DNA of 64,000 nucleotides, taken from NCBI GenBank assembly GCA_963513935.1, contig OY740773.1:101355291-101419290 (forward strand). Reading direction: 5' to 3'. This DNA is from Aphrophora alni (taxonomy: Eukaryota > Arthropoda > Insecta > Hemiptera > Aphrophoridae). Position numbers and translations under genes: made by a program. Below are positions 41,401 through 55,500 of this stretch, piece after piece. The stretch's first letter is position 1, and each line of letters begins with the position of its first letter. Under the pieces are notes generated by a model, which did not search any database, was not told the origin of the DNA, and saw only the letters and a list, made by a program, of their open reading frames with translations.

Positions 41401-44400
41401 TGCCATGATCAGAAAAAACGAGCCGATATAGGACTGTACTGTACAGAGAATGGTAGAGAACTGGACAGATAGTCTGTGGTTATACAAGTAATACTTCAAA
41501 CCTGTAACCACTGCTCTCGGTCACAGTTGAGCGTCATATATATTAAGTAACTTTCCAAATGACAACAAACAATGTCTCGGTGCATCTTGTTATGCAAATT
41601 TGCACTTCCCCACATTCTTTCCACCCTTTTTATATTAGCCTCAGTGTAAGGGTCACAAATGATATTTATGAAGTGTGCAAAACTTTGTACTTTCAAATTC
41701 CGATTTGGGTAACCTATCAAACAGTCTGATAAAATGGTGGTTCCATGTTCAAATAGGCTCATGAATTTTACTCGTTATTGTTCATTATAATGGTGCCTAC
41801 ACAATCTGATCAAGCACCATAAACAAAACCTAGTGTTTGTTTCTCTGCGTAATCTCCCAAACACCCATCATTGTGGCAAAATATATCCCACATTGGTCTT
41901 GCGCTTTGTAAATAAACTTTAATACATTTCTACAATTTTCTAGACATATCCTATTTTATCAATATTTTTTTCCAATACTGAGTTCGCACACACTTCTCTC
42001 ATATTTTTATTCAGTCAATTGTTGTTATTCAACATTCTCATTTGACGTTCACACTACTTTACTGCTAATAACCTAAATACAAACAATGTTTCATAGTTTT
42101 GTTATTTTTATTTGTTGTGGCAATAAACAGACTACTTAACCTACTATGTGCAATTGATGTTTCGAGATTTGTACTTGGACAAAATAGGTCACAGAAGTAC
42201 CCAAGAAAGAGTGTCCTAATTGTTTATAAGGTTGAACAATCTTTTGCCTCCTCTTTCAAAAGTTAGTGCATTAGACTATTCATTATTCCCACTTTGGACC
42301 AAAGCAACAAAATTTTGTCCCTTCACTTTTCTATTTAGTCTTAGTTTTGGCTACTCAGGCCTAACTTTAAGATTTGGTTCTTTTTGGGTTATAATTATAG
42401 TTTTAGTTTTCAACGTGGCTCTAGCCTACTTGCCTATGTTTGTATTTTTCATTTTTTGTATGCTCTACGTTTATCACTTAATAATGCGATTACAATTAAA
42501 TAATATTAATAATATGAACAATCCATCAAAATAAACTTAAAAATTTTATAATGATTAAAGTTAATTTTATAGATTTATTCTACAAACACACTTCATATAT
42601 ATGTAAGTTACAACACTACTTACTGCTGAAGTAAACAGGCTTGCCAACAGTCCCAGAATTAATGTCGGTTACTCGTACTTTAGCTGCATCATATGCTTTT
42701 ATCAAAAAAGGACTTCCATCAACATGTCCTCCATTTAATTTTACTTCTACACTGTGATCACCTGGACAATATAAAACAAACAAGAATAATATGAACAAAT
42801 TAAGAAGGAGGTAACAAAATAAGAAATTAAATATGCCAATTGATAAGCAATACTCACCAACATCTTTGGCAGTAAGCTGACAAGCGAACCTGCCTGGAAT
42901 ATCTGTAGGCTTGACAGTAACAGGTACAGGTTGTCTAGATGGTGACAATACCTGTACTTGAGGTGGTCCTAAGGCAGGTTCACATTCTACAACAAAAGTC
43001 GCAGGTTTATCAACCGAGACTTTGTCCTCACCTGAGAGGACCACACGAGCTGCTTCCGTAACAGAACAAGAGAATGGACTTCCTGTAACAAAATAGATTT
43101 AATAAAACGTAACTATTAAAAGCAAAAAACACAACTAGAGTTTAATATTGAAAATGTTGACTTTCATCAATTAGTTAATGCATTTTAAATATTGCTTTTT
43201 CATAGCAACTGGTATAACTTAGAAAGTTCATTTGTTATTTTTATTTTCACCCCCCCCCCTCTCACTCCTCAATAAAAAATATATATTAAAGAAAATTGAT
43301 AAATCGAATACTAAATTTCTCATTTTTTGACATATTTCCATAGGAAAAATTACAGCAGCATTGAAATTAAGACCCATAACTGAAGTGTGAAATGTGTACC
43401 AATACTGATTCCCAGAACACTTAAAAAATTAGAGTGTTGAGCCAGCTCCATGAGAAAAATGAGGTGTTATGGTTGGTAGTATGACATTACATTTTTAAGT
43501 ATGTATCTATTGTGAAGTTCCAAGACATCATACAAATAAAACAAGTGGTTCAATCAAATGTCTTTTGCAAGTGTATTTTGACAATAAAATATGTTTTTTT
43601 GCATAAATTACTAGTTTAAAATTTGTGGTAATTTAGCTGACTGAAAATAACAAAAACTATTTTATCATCAAAATCCATTTTAAACTCTAAAGGTTTAAAC
43701 AGAGACTATTGGAAGCAGAAAATAAAAATGTGCAGATCATGATTATAAACATCTAACATGTTATAATCCGAATTTTAACAAATATAACTTTAATTTAGTT
43801 TATACATTAATTCCATGTTTTTTTTAAACTTTTTAAATATCTAATTAACTCACAACTAATCACTAACCTGGTACATCTTGACCATTGAATCTTAAATCCA
43901 CAGTATGTACAGAAGCTTGTCTTGGAGTGAAGGATATTGCGTAAGTATGAGGTCCCTGAGCTTGTGCTGATGTTGCGACTCTGCCACCATTCACTGTCAC
44001 TTCCAAGTTGCCAGGCCCAGCTTGACTTGTTTCCACTGGATGAACAAAATAAAAGTCGAGATCTATCATAGACAATGACATGCTTAATCAGAATATCCAG
44101 CAGTAGAGAAGATGTGGTGTCTGCTCTTAAGTCATAATACCTTACCAGAGATTAATTTTAAAACACTACACCTGCATGACTGAAACTGATATGTGTTTGA
44201 TTGTGTAGAGAAAATTTGGGAAAATTGTTGGCAAATTACACATGGGGCTAACCTCATAAAAGCCTGGTTGCAAACTACAAAGAGACAACACACATGTTAG
44301 TCTTCTCCACATTTTTAATTTGATAATAGTGTTGTGATCACATTAATGTCAAACTAAGTATTTTTATTGATGCCATAAGTCCTCTTATTTATTTAATAAT

Positions 44401-47400
44401 GCGGAACTGCAATATTTGTTGTAAAAACTAATTATGTGAACTGATGATGCAATAGAGTCAAGGTCGTCTGATTTATAGAGATCAAATATGTTGTTTTAGA
44501 TTTATAATCTACAGGGTGATCTAGGAAAATGTTTACCATTTTAAACAAATATTAGGCATATACATTACATAAAACTGAAACAAATCTATGGACAAATTCT
44601 GGAATACTGAAAACAACTGATAATCACTGTTGTGGTTACTATGGTGATAATTTAATTATTTGTTTAATTACCTGTTGCTAGTGGAAAACTTTTAATATTT
44701 TTTGAATAATAAACATTTATTAGACTTCAAAATTTCATAAATTTTAAATAAATCTATATAGAAATATTGGAAAAATCATAAGACTTTTAAAATAAATTGG
44801 AAGTGTCCTCCTCCTATATTCAAACATAACTCCGCTTGTTGCTTCATGTTTTCAGACGTTCTTAGAAGTGTGTTAACCTCAATGTTGTTGATTTCTGGAG
44901 TGATGTTGTTTCGAAGATGTACAAGTATTCTGGGACGATCTACATATTTTATCCTTAAAAAACCCCAAAGGAAAACTGAAACTTCAAGGGAACTAAAGAT
45001 CTAGGTTCTAGAATCTAGGTGCCCACAGATCTATTGAAATAATATGGATCGTCCAAAGAAACTGGTTATAAAAAACCAATAAAGTAACTGGATATATAGC
45101 AAGTTGCACCATAATGCTGGAAACAGTATTGTACCAGCTCAATGTCATTGAATTATTTCACAAATTCTAAGAAAATCCATCCTTATGGAAAGATTCTCAC
45201 TGTTAACATTTTCAGAAAATGGAAATCAATCCAACAATCTTCGTGGCAAATATCTCACACCAAACATCAATCTTGGCAGAATTTAGTGGATCTTCGTTGA
45301 TTACATGTGAGTTTTCGGCTGCCTAGTATCTAAAGTTTTGCGATTTCACAAATCTATATAAGAGAAACTACACCTCATCAATATAGTATGTGGTGGAAAA
45401 AATGGATCTATGAAACAAGATCATATGGTGTGTCATGGTGGGCACCAACTGTTTATATATATAATTATGAAGATTGTATAGTAATGTGTACCCGTATTTT
45501 AAATGTGTGTGTATTTTAATGTTTAAAACTATGTAACAACTTCCAGCAAGTGAAAAATAACTGAAGATGGAACATGGTCCCAAAATGTGCTTTAACATAT
45601 AAAAAAATAATAAAGCTACAAGGATTTTAAAGTAATTTAATATTTGCTTTGTTATATTTACCAAACAGAATTTATATTTTATTAAGTGGCTAGGATACCA
45701 AAATAAAATTTAAATTATTATTTTTTCACCAAGTGGGCTACTAAAGTATTTCAGTGCAAAAATCCACTTATCCCAGGCTGAATTAAAGGTATATTTCATA
45801 TTTAGGGACTTAGAAAACTTATATTGACTTAGCAAAAATTATTATCGTAAGAGTTTTGTTTTGTTTCCAATCATTTTAAAAGTCTTACATTATAGCCTAT
45901 ACTTAATAAAATATGTGATATAAATGAAGTGTATTTTATAAGCTTCTTGTGAATGTGTTTATTGTATTTCAATTATAAATTAGTTGTTCGTCTGTTATAT
46001 AATATTAACCGTTTAGAGACTGCCCTGACTGGCCAGGAAGACTGGGGCCTATTCAGGGGAGTCACAAGACTCATTAAATGTTATGTAACTTCTAAATGGA
46101 TACAGATATCTTGAAAATTTTTGTTTTGATCTGTTACAAATAATGTGTGTTTTTAAATTTATCACTGAAAAAAACATAATCATATAAACAATCATATGAA
46201 CAATTAGTATAAATATATAAATTTATTTTATTTTTAAAAATAAAATGTTTTTACAAAATTTATATCTTAACCATCATATAGTATAGAAAAATAATTTGCC
46301 AAATCACTTCTACATGTTTATGTTTTAGGATTTATATTATAAATAAAAACAAAACTTCAAGTAATTTAGAAATGTTTTAATTTATTTGTGTGCATTTTAT
46401 TATCATCAGATAATAAAGACAAATACATTCTTGGAAGAATTTGAACTAGGCCCAATATATGCTTCAAAATCACTTAAAATTGGATATATTGAAAGTTCAT
46501 CCTATAAAGGTTAATAAGTTACCTGCAGCAAAATTGTATAAATAAATAATTTGATTAAAATTAAATAAAAAACATTAGCTTTAAACACCTGAGCCAAACT
46601 GCTTCATCGTTGATAACCTATCTATCATTTAAACCTAACAAGTTTTAAGTTACTTCATATTCCACATTATAACAAAATAAACGTAACTCACCTAAGAAAG
46701 TAACAGGCTGTCCAACAGTTCCTCTTGGTACTGATTTCACTTTGATAGCGTTCACATCATAAACTTTGGAGCTGAATGGAGATCCAGCCACTGGTACTTG
46801 TTTATAATTAACTGCTATCTTATGTTCACCAACAACACGTGGACAAAACTCCACCTTGAATGTTTGTCCACCAGCATCTTTCACTTGAGCAGGAACTGAC
46901 TGTCCACTAGGTCCTAAGAGAATGTCTCGATCGTCAGATATGTCCGCAAAACTAACTTTTTCTTTGTAAAGGTTAGTTTTACAAGCATTAGCAGCACTAG
47001 ACAGCTTTGGTTAGTTTAATAAAATATTGTTAACTGTTGTCTTTCTTGTTAACAAACTTATTTGTTTATTTTAACTGACAACTATTGGCAATAAGAAAGT
47101 TAAAAGCCATGGAATAAGGAAATGGAATGTGTTAAAATTAACCAATATTGTAAACAATGTAGTTAATTTTCTTAAATAATAATTTTGTCAAATTGATTTT
47201 TTTTATAAATTGATTTTAATAAAATTGTATAGTTCCAAAATATTGTTTATACCTAAAATACAGGTATATATTGTACACAGGAAAATATACAACACAATGT
47301 TAAAAGAAAGAAATGGAATTTTAAGTTATATATTTTAGATTGTTTATATTAAAGAATTGAATATTCATTAAAGAATTCTAAAAAAAGGTTTAAAAAACAA

Positions 47401-47911
47401 GAGTGAAACTTGTAGTACCACTAGGATCAAAGGTATATGGACCTTAACAATATGGAAAGAATTAAAGAAATATGAAAGGAGAATTCTAAGGATGTACGAA
47501 ATTACGAAAAATAAGACGAAAGGAAAAACTGGAGTAGTTATATGGAGATCCAGGAATATTAGTGAAAATTACAGAGAATACTAAAGAAAAAGATAGTGAA
47601 GTGTAGGCCGGGGGGGGAGAATAAAAGAGGAAAACTGTGGATAAGATAGTTGGATGACCTGGAGGAACAACTAAGAAAGATGTGAGCCTGGATGTGAAAC
47701 AAGTGGTGGATATCTGAGAAGACTGGAAGGAGGTTGCTCCATAGCTTCATAGGCTATAGTGCTAGGGTGTATGTAGGCCTAATTATATTATAAAGTCTAT
47801 TAAAAGACATTGAAAACTTTGTTTAGAGAAGGAAATTTTTAAGAATATTGAAAAAGTAAGAGTTGTATTTAATTTACCAATATGAATGTTTTAAATCAAG
47901 TTAAGGTGTAA

Positions 47912-47980
<69 letters not shown>

Positions 47981-50900
47981 CATACTATATTAAGAATATT
48001 TGAAATATTTTAGTTTAATAATGTTTGCTTTAGAATTTCTATGCATTTTACTAAAATTGTCCCTGTAATCTTATTTACAAAACATGAAGTGAATAGAAAA
48101 CTTATTAAGTAATTAAGAATTACTTATATTACTTAATAAGAAAACTTATTAAGTAATAAATTAAGTAAGAATTTTATACTATGTGTATTTTGTTAAAATT
48201 GTGACTGTAATCTTATTTACAAAACATACTGAATAGAAAACTATTATAAATTAAAGGAGTTTAAGGTATGATTTAAAATAGAACAAATATTTAAGAACCG
48301 AAACTAACAAGTTAAAACAGGGTTTAAAAAATATTATAAATATGTTAATAAAATACTTTTAACATACGTCAAATTTGTGTACCGGTACCATAATAATAAT
48401 TTCATTTTTTTAAGTCAGTAATAATTTATAAAAGTGTGACATGGGAGTTGACTAAATGAAATGAGAAAAGATTCGGAATATGTGAGAGGAAGATTCTAGG
48501 AAATATTTGGTTCTGTAAAAGAAGTATGTAGACTACATGGACATTGTGAACAAATCAGGAACTTTTAGAAGAATACAGATAGGAAAGTTGAGATGGGCTA
48601 GATATGAACAACGGAGGGAAAACTGAGAGAGAGGAGAGCCAAGCATGATATGGATTGATTTTTTTTTTTTAATGGGAGCCCGAAGGTGGAAAAGAGCTGT
48701 GGAAGACAAAATACTGATGAAAGATGTCAAGGTCCAACAACTATAACACTATGAATGCCTAAGTAATACTTGTCTTACTATGTAAATGGAAAATTAAAAT
48801 ACCATAATTTTTATAATAAATTGTTAGAATTATTATAATACTCTAGATTTCTGATAGGATTTAGATAATTATATTGAGTATAATTTTCAGACAGTTCTAA
48901 CCTTTCAGCTAGTTTTTGACAATAAAGGAACTGCATAATGCATCAACTATGAATAACAAGATGACAAGGTTAAATATGGCTGAAAATTGTAGTAAAAATA
49001 ATAATTTATTATTATTTAGTTTCTGAATTAGATATTATATTATTCTCTACAAATTTGGTTGTGTAAGCATGTTGTTTAATTGTAAATATGTTCTATAATT
49101 ATTAAAATATTTAAAACACTTTACAAAATGTTTTACATTGATCAATAATTCCAGGGCTAACTTAACTTTGTGTTGAATTATAAACCTTATCAACAGTTAT
49201 AAGTGTGTACTATTTTATTGGTTGCTATGGTAACTAAATTTCTATGTAAATTATCATAAGAGATGATTTTTGAAACACTAAAATGATTATCTGCAAACCG
49301 AGAGCTTAAGTTTTATTTTTAAAAAGTCAAAAGGAATTCGGTGAATTATGAGAGAGAAAAATCTTTTGTTTTCAAATAGATAACATATTATTTTACTACT
49401 GGTACTAATAAAATTTAACGTAATACTTTTGCTAACCTAAACAAAATCTAAAGTTCGATAGTATTTACTTTTTTTTATTACGATTTTCATTGTTTATTCA
49501 AGTAAAACCATCTACCTAACCTACAAAACATTCCATACGAGGATGAGGATACTGTTAAAAGCTTACACATCTACAAGTCATTATCAACTAACAAACTACA
49601 ATCAAAAGCCATGCTCATTTGCTGCGAGTAAATTTTGGAGAAGAAATCAAACGTTAGTGTTAAATAAAGACAGTATTTACCAGAAGTGACCCAACACCAA
49701 TGTGAATAAAGAGATAGAGTGAGAAAAGAAGATATAAAGAATGTGTGACAGGGTGAGAGAGTGATAGAGGGAGACATTCAATAAATTCTCAGCCTTCGTG
49801 AATGCCCACCTGGAAACACAGACATAATGATATAAGAAATGTGAACAAAACCAAAGTACAGTGCAAACAAAGTGATAAACATAAATACATACAAAAATAA
49901 AGTACAATAAATATTAATGTACAAAATGTCAAGGTCTAATATTATTTTTAGACCTTGTTTTTATAATTCAGAATATAAAATTTGTTTTCATTGTTAATAT
50001 TCTGAGTTGCATACTCCCATATACATGAGCAGAAAACACGTTCTTTTAGTCGATAATGGGCACAAGTGCAAGTTGATTTTTCCTAATTTATAAAGAATAT
50101 AAAAACAGTTCAGACAATGTGTTAAATGACAAATTGAACTTCACCTCCAACCCTATCTACGATACAATCGCTAAACTAAAGACAAAAATATGCACCCAGT
50201 AAATAGACTTTAAACCCTCAAACATGAAATTCAGATAAGCATAACTCATTACTCCCATCCAATCATCTACCGGTCGCAAGATAGTAATAACCATAATGTG
50301 GGCACAGACAATTTTTAATGTCAATGACAAAGAGCTTTACTCAGATTATTTCAAATCTATCAGTGTTTGTGTTACATGTTGTGTGTTTATGTGTTAGTGC
50401 TTAGCCTGACAAAGCCGAATGTGATCAGTGAAACAGCGCTATAGCCACGTCTACATAATGGACTGAGGACAACCTTATCAAGGTATTTATAGTATTACAG
50501 CTCTTTGAATTAAAAATAGTGATAACGTCTCTCCCTATGTACACGAAAGTAGATTTTTGTCAGGATATTTAGAATAACAACCAAACTGTTTAAAATAGTA
50601 ATAAAGACAAATTGTATCCAACATTTTAATGTTTCTATATTAAAAATACACCCGAGGAGATCTGAATAAAACCCAAGAGGAAGGGAATTATTAAATTTAT
50701 AAAAAATTATTTTGCAGAACTTCAATTTTACTAATATAAATTGTATGATATGAATAACAAATTATCATGCTGCCATATTCAATTTTATTACGGACTAAGG
50801 TAAAAATAATTTCTTAATAATCTCAACATCTGTGAAAAATGATGTTTCTAATAAACCACAAATTTAATATCAATATTGATTTGAGTACAAATTTGTCTAT

Positions 50901-52519
50901 TACTCTATCCTCGCCAATTTAATAGTATGCCGTCATATATTTTCATAAAACACATGCATCCAAAAATTCCTCATCTCTTCCTAGAAAAATTACCCCTTAT
51001 ATGTTTTTACTTTATTTTTGTACAAATAATAAATTTATAATTTTACATAAAATGAATAAGAATAAAGAGCACACAGAAAACAACAATGTTTATTAAGATA
51101 TTCACAATAGAAATACATTTAAAAAAAATTAAATTATTAGTATGAACATAGAAAACAAACAGAAATAATATGATTGTGCACACAACAGAAGAAAATAGAA
51201 TAGGATCATGCATCTGCATATACAAAATCTTTTCATTATTATGAAATTCTATATTCTGCTAGGATGTGAAATAATTTGAGTACATTTTGATACCAAACCT
51301 TAAATTTTCCTGATACATTTCGGATGAACTCCATTTTCACAAAGCTATTTATGTACTAGCTTTAAAGTAAGAGAACTTTATATGATACTTTAAAATGAGT
51401 ATAATAAACAGTTTTTGAAAATGGAGTTCATCCGAAACACATCAGTAAGTTAAAGCAATGAAAGAAATATCAGAAGAATGTACTCAAATCACAGCATATT
51501 ATGTTTATCAATTCTGGAAAATTACATTACATAAAATGTTTAAACGATAGCAGTACTTAATATTAATGGTGATAAAACATTGCACAAACTTTCTCACTCA
51601 TATATTAAACCCTCACAACACAAAATTTAAATACTTGATAAGGCAGAATGCTGCTGAATTCCAAAATTTGACATTCACTCGCTTTGATTGTATCATCTAC
51701 TTGGCCGTGATATGTCTCATAGTTAAATTACAATTCATTCTGTACTGAATTTGTACCATGTAATTAAATTAAAATTTTTAATGTTAATGGTCAAGGTCGT
51801 TTGATTGTTCCAATTAGTCATGAACTGTAAATAGGATATTATTTTGCTTGCAATTTGATTGGTTTGAGTTCTTAATCAACATATTTTATCAAAGTATTAT
51901 TTAGAAAAATTAGACCTTTTATAACAGCTTAATAGACAATTTTTTTGGTTTCTTACTGGGTTGATAACTTCAGGGAAATGGGGAACATTTTTTTAAATTA
52001 ATTATAAACAAATCCTATTGTATCTTTTTTGTGCATCCACAAATGTTGAATTTTCATTCTCAAGTCCAATGTCTGTCTGCCTGAACGACTGTGATACTTG
52101 GAATATATTTGACTGCTTTTTCTCCAAATTTTGGCCCCCAGGAGATTTATTTGCACTTAATTATATACTTAAAATGTAATTACCATAAACTTATTTATCA
52201 CTGTGTAATAAAGACTTAACATATAAAGTCTGTTCACTGCTCACAGCCCTATATGAATAATCTAAAAACAAATGAGGTAGGTACAACAGAATACGTTCTG
52301 GTCTACTCCAATAGAAGAGCAGAATGAAGTGTGTGAATGGAAAAAATTTGCTCAGTGGAGATTTAGTGAATTTGGTATGGCATCTGAAGCCCTGAAGATT
52401 ATAGAATTGGTAATCCTATCGTCATCACGAGTTTTATAAAAAGCTAGATAGAAAATGGGATTAAAACTAATTTACACAATAGATCTTTAAGGATCAAGAA
52501 GAGCCTGTGTTGGCTCCTC

Positions 52520-52566
<47 letters not shown>

Positions 52567-55500
52567 ACTATTATCAGTAATTCTTTAGAAACGATATGAC
52601 TACTTTTGTTTGAAATTTTGTTGCTCAAGTGATTTGCTCCTAATTATATACTTAAAATATATTCACCATTAATTTATTTATCACTGGGTACTAAGGACCT
52701 AAGATATAGAATGTATCGACGGGTCATTGCCCTATAACTTGTTTTTAAATTGCGTTGGTAAAACAGAATACCTGTTGGTTCTATTCCAACAGAAAGGAGT
52801 AAGCAGAACACTTTCCATGTGAGTGAGAAGTATTTGCTCAGCAGAGATTCAGTGAATTCGCTATAGCATTTGTGGCCCTGGAATATTATAGAAATGCTAA
52901 TCGTATTGACCACACGGGTATCGTAAGATGTGTTGATGTGAATATGTGATTAAAATTAGTTTACACAATAGATTTATTAGGGTCAAGGTAGAGAGGAGCC
53001 TGTGTTGGTCTCTCCTTTAAAAAATAAAATATCACCATAATTAAAAATTTAAAGGCTTGATCAGGGAATGAAGTAGTATTCTTCTTCTTTTTAAAAATAT
53101 TATTCCAATTAGACTAACGAAGACAGGAAGTAGTGTAACACAAGGCAAAAGCAATGCCTTTATTCGGACTTGAATATGTAAACCCTCTGGCAGTTCAAAA
53201 GGCAAACTACAGCTTCTACCAACTGAGTCATGCTGCTCCCCTACCCTCTTTAGCAAGTTTCATAACATACATGACGTTCTTCTTTTTTTCATATCTATAA
53301 GAGTGAAAAAGTTTGTGCACCATTTATTTAGGGAGTGATATCATTTGTGTGGCAAAAATTAATAAAATGGAAACTATCCACATATAATGCACATCCATTT
53401 AACATACAACACATCTATTAAATTATATTGACATAGAATACACTCAATACAAACATAGCATGATTAGATGAAGCACATACAAGCTCAAGAGGAAAGTATG
53501 ACATAGCACAAAATTAAACAAAATCAAAACAAGTTTATTAAATGTGCTAAGAAATTCATTTGTATTATTATAACGTTTTTAAAGCTAAATTTCACTGGAC
53601 AGTTTAGAGGTAAAAACCAATTTAAATAGTTTGGATATCAAATTAAGTATAATAAATATAACAAGATTTTATAATAAACTAAAATAATCCAACAAAACAT
53701 ATAATAAATATAGTAAACTATTCTCCATTTTATTTTTAGTTGGCAGTGTGTTTGTTCTTAATATAGTCAAGCTGTGCTATTAAGCTTGTAAAAAAAACAT
53801 TGTTCTAAAAAACCTAAACAATAAAAAAAAAGTTCATGGTACTTACCCGACCTAATCATACAATGTACTTCAACCAGATCCTCTAAATGTAATGACTAAA
53901 AGTTAATTTCTTGTGTCTAATAGGAAAAATTAAATTTATTAGATCAAGAGTCACTTCGCTCTTGTCAGAATGTTGGCCCTAGTAGACCTAAGCTGTACAC
54001 ATGTGACGAAGCCTCCATTTGTTAAGCTTGTGTTGGTGAATCACCCTTATATCTCGTAACTATACGAATATCAGATTTTCTTGGAGTGTCAGTGTTTAAG
54101 ATTATATTTTTGACAATAACTTTGTCGTGTAGAGAGGTATGGTTGCTACATCCAAAATAAAAATCTGCAAATTTTTATCTAATTTAAGTTCAATAACATG
54201 AGATATAAATGAAAAACTTTTTTAAATGCCATCACTTTGACGTTTTATATTAGATTCTTCTGAATTTCAATAGACTTCTATATGAGGATACCCTATATAC
54301 TCGTATATGTGGTCAATACCAAATTTCATCTTCCTATATTAATTTTTAATATACTGTTCCCTGAGGTCATAAAACATGAAGATCAGTAAAAAACAAAAGT
54401 ATAAATTTTTGGCGATTACCAAACTTACCCTATACTTCATATACTGGATACGTAACAAGATAAACTTCTTTTCATTTCTTTTTTTTTTTTTTTTTTTTTT
54501 TTTAATGAACGCAAGTTTGTACAGGAACTCTACTTTTTCATTATAAGTAGTAATGCTTAAACTCTCATTTGAACACACAATCAATGGATTCTATACACAA
54601 CCACTTAAATATAAAAATGGAGTATAGACTTTTTATTCTTTCCTGATAATTGCAATGTTGTATATATATATAATAGAAAAACTGAAAACATGACTTTCCA
54701 AAGTAAGACAATCATAATTATTTAACTTTACCTGGCTTAAACTTCTAAACTTACCCTCTACATTGACTTCTATGTCGTCTAAACTTCCTGCTACATTGCT
54801 CATTGTAAAATACGAATCGGTGCCTAAAGGTGCGTGAGACAAGGAAGAGCCTGTCACTAACGGAAAATCACCCACAACATGGGCGATGAAGGGGGAGCCT
54901 GAAACATATAAACAATTTACATAAATCAAAATGTAGTCATCATTTTTTATACATTTTGTATACTACAAATCGTATTCTTTGCAAATGAATGGTAAAATAC
55001 GATAAATATAAGCTAACCCTTACCAAATGGCAAACAGTTATATCTGCAAGCTTGATCTTGTGTCTATCGCAGAATATGGATATACTTGCAATATCTAATT
55101 TGACTTCATTTCAAAATAAATATTAATATCCTCGGATATTTCAAAAGTAATTTACCAATGTTTCTATTATAAATTGGAGCATACGAAAGAGAAGAAATAC
55201 ATATTTTTTAGTTTTTGACATCAACTGCTTACATCAGCTGTATAACATTTGTTTTAGAAGGGTTGTGTATTTTATATTTACTTTGTTTGTTTTATTGTGT
55301 AAAACTAATTATAAATTTTCATAAAACAGTGAATTCATAGAATCTGTGTTGTTTGAAGAGGATTACAAGAGTTCCCGCTAGAAGTGAGCTTTTTATTTTC
55401 TGATTTCGAAAATAGTGATGACTTAGCTAATTATCATAGATCTATCCTAAAATACAGATAGGATAAAATTATTTACAATTATTTAGGATCAACAAAAGAC

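Noticed and set aside
42220..42534. Hydrophobic 104-codon ORF resembling a small membrane protein
   Set aside because: It lies in a dispersed repeat whose other copy (58995-59320) is not open. It is intronic, T-rich, and T-rich DNA readily yields hydrophobic chance ORFs.
53150..53250. Functional tRNA gene
   Set aside because: A- and B-box-like parts exist, but no complete cloverleaf or anticodon stem can be drawn. A SINE is more likely.
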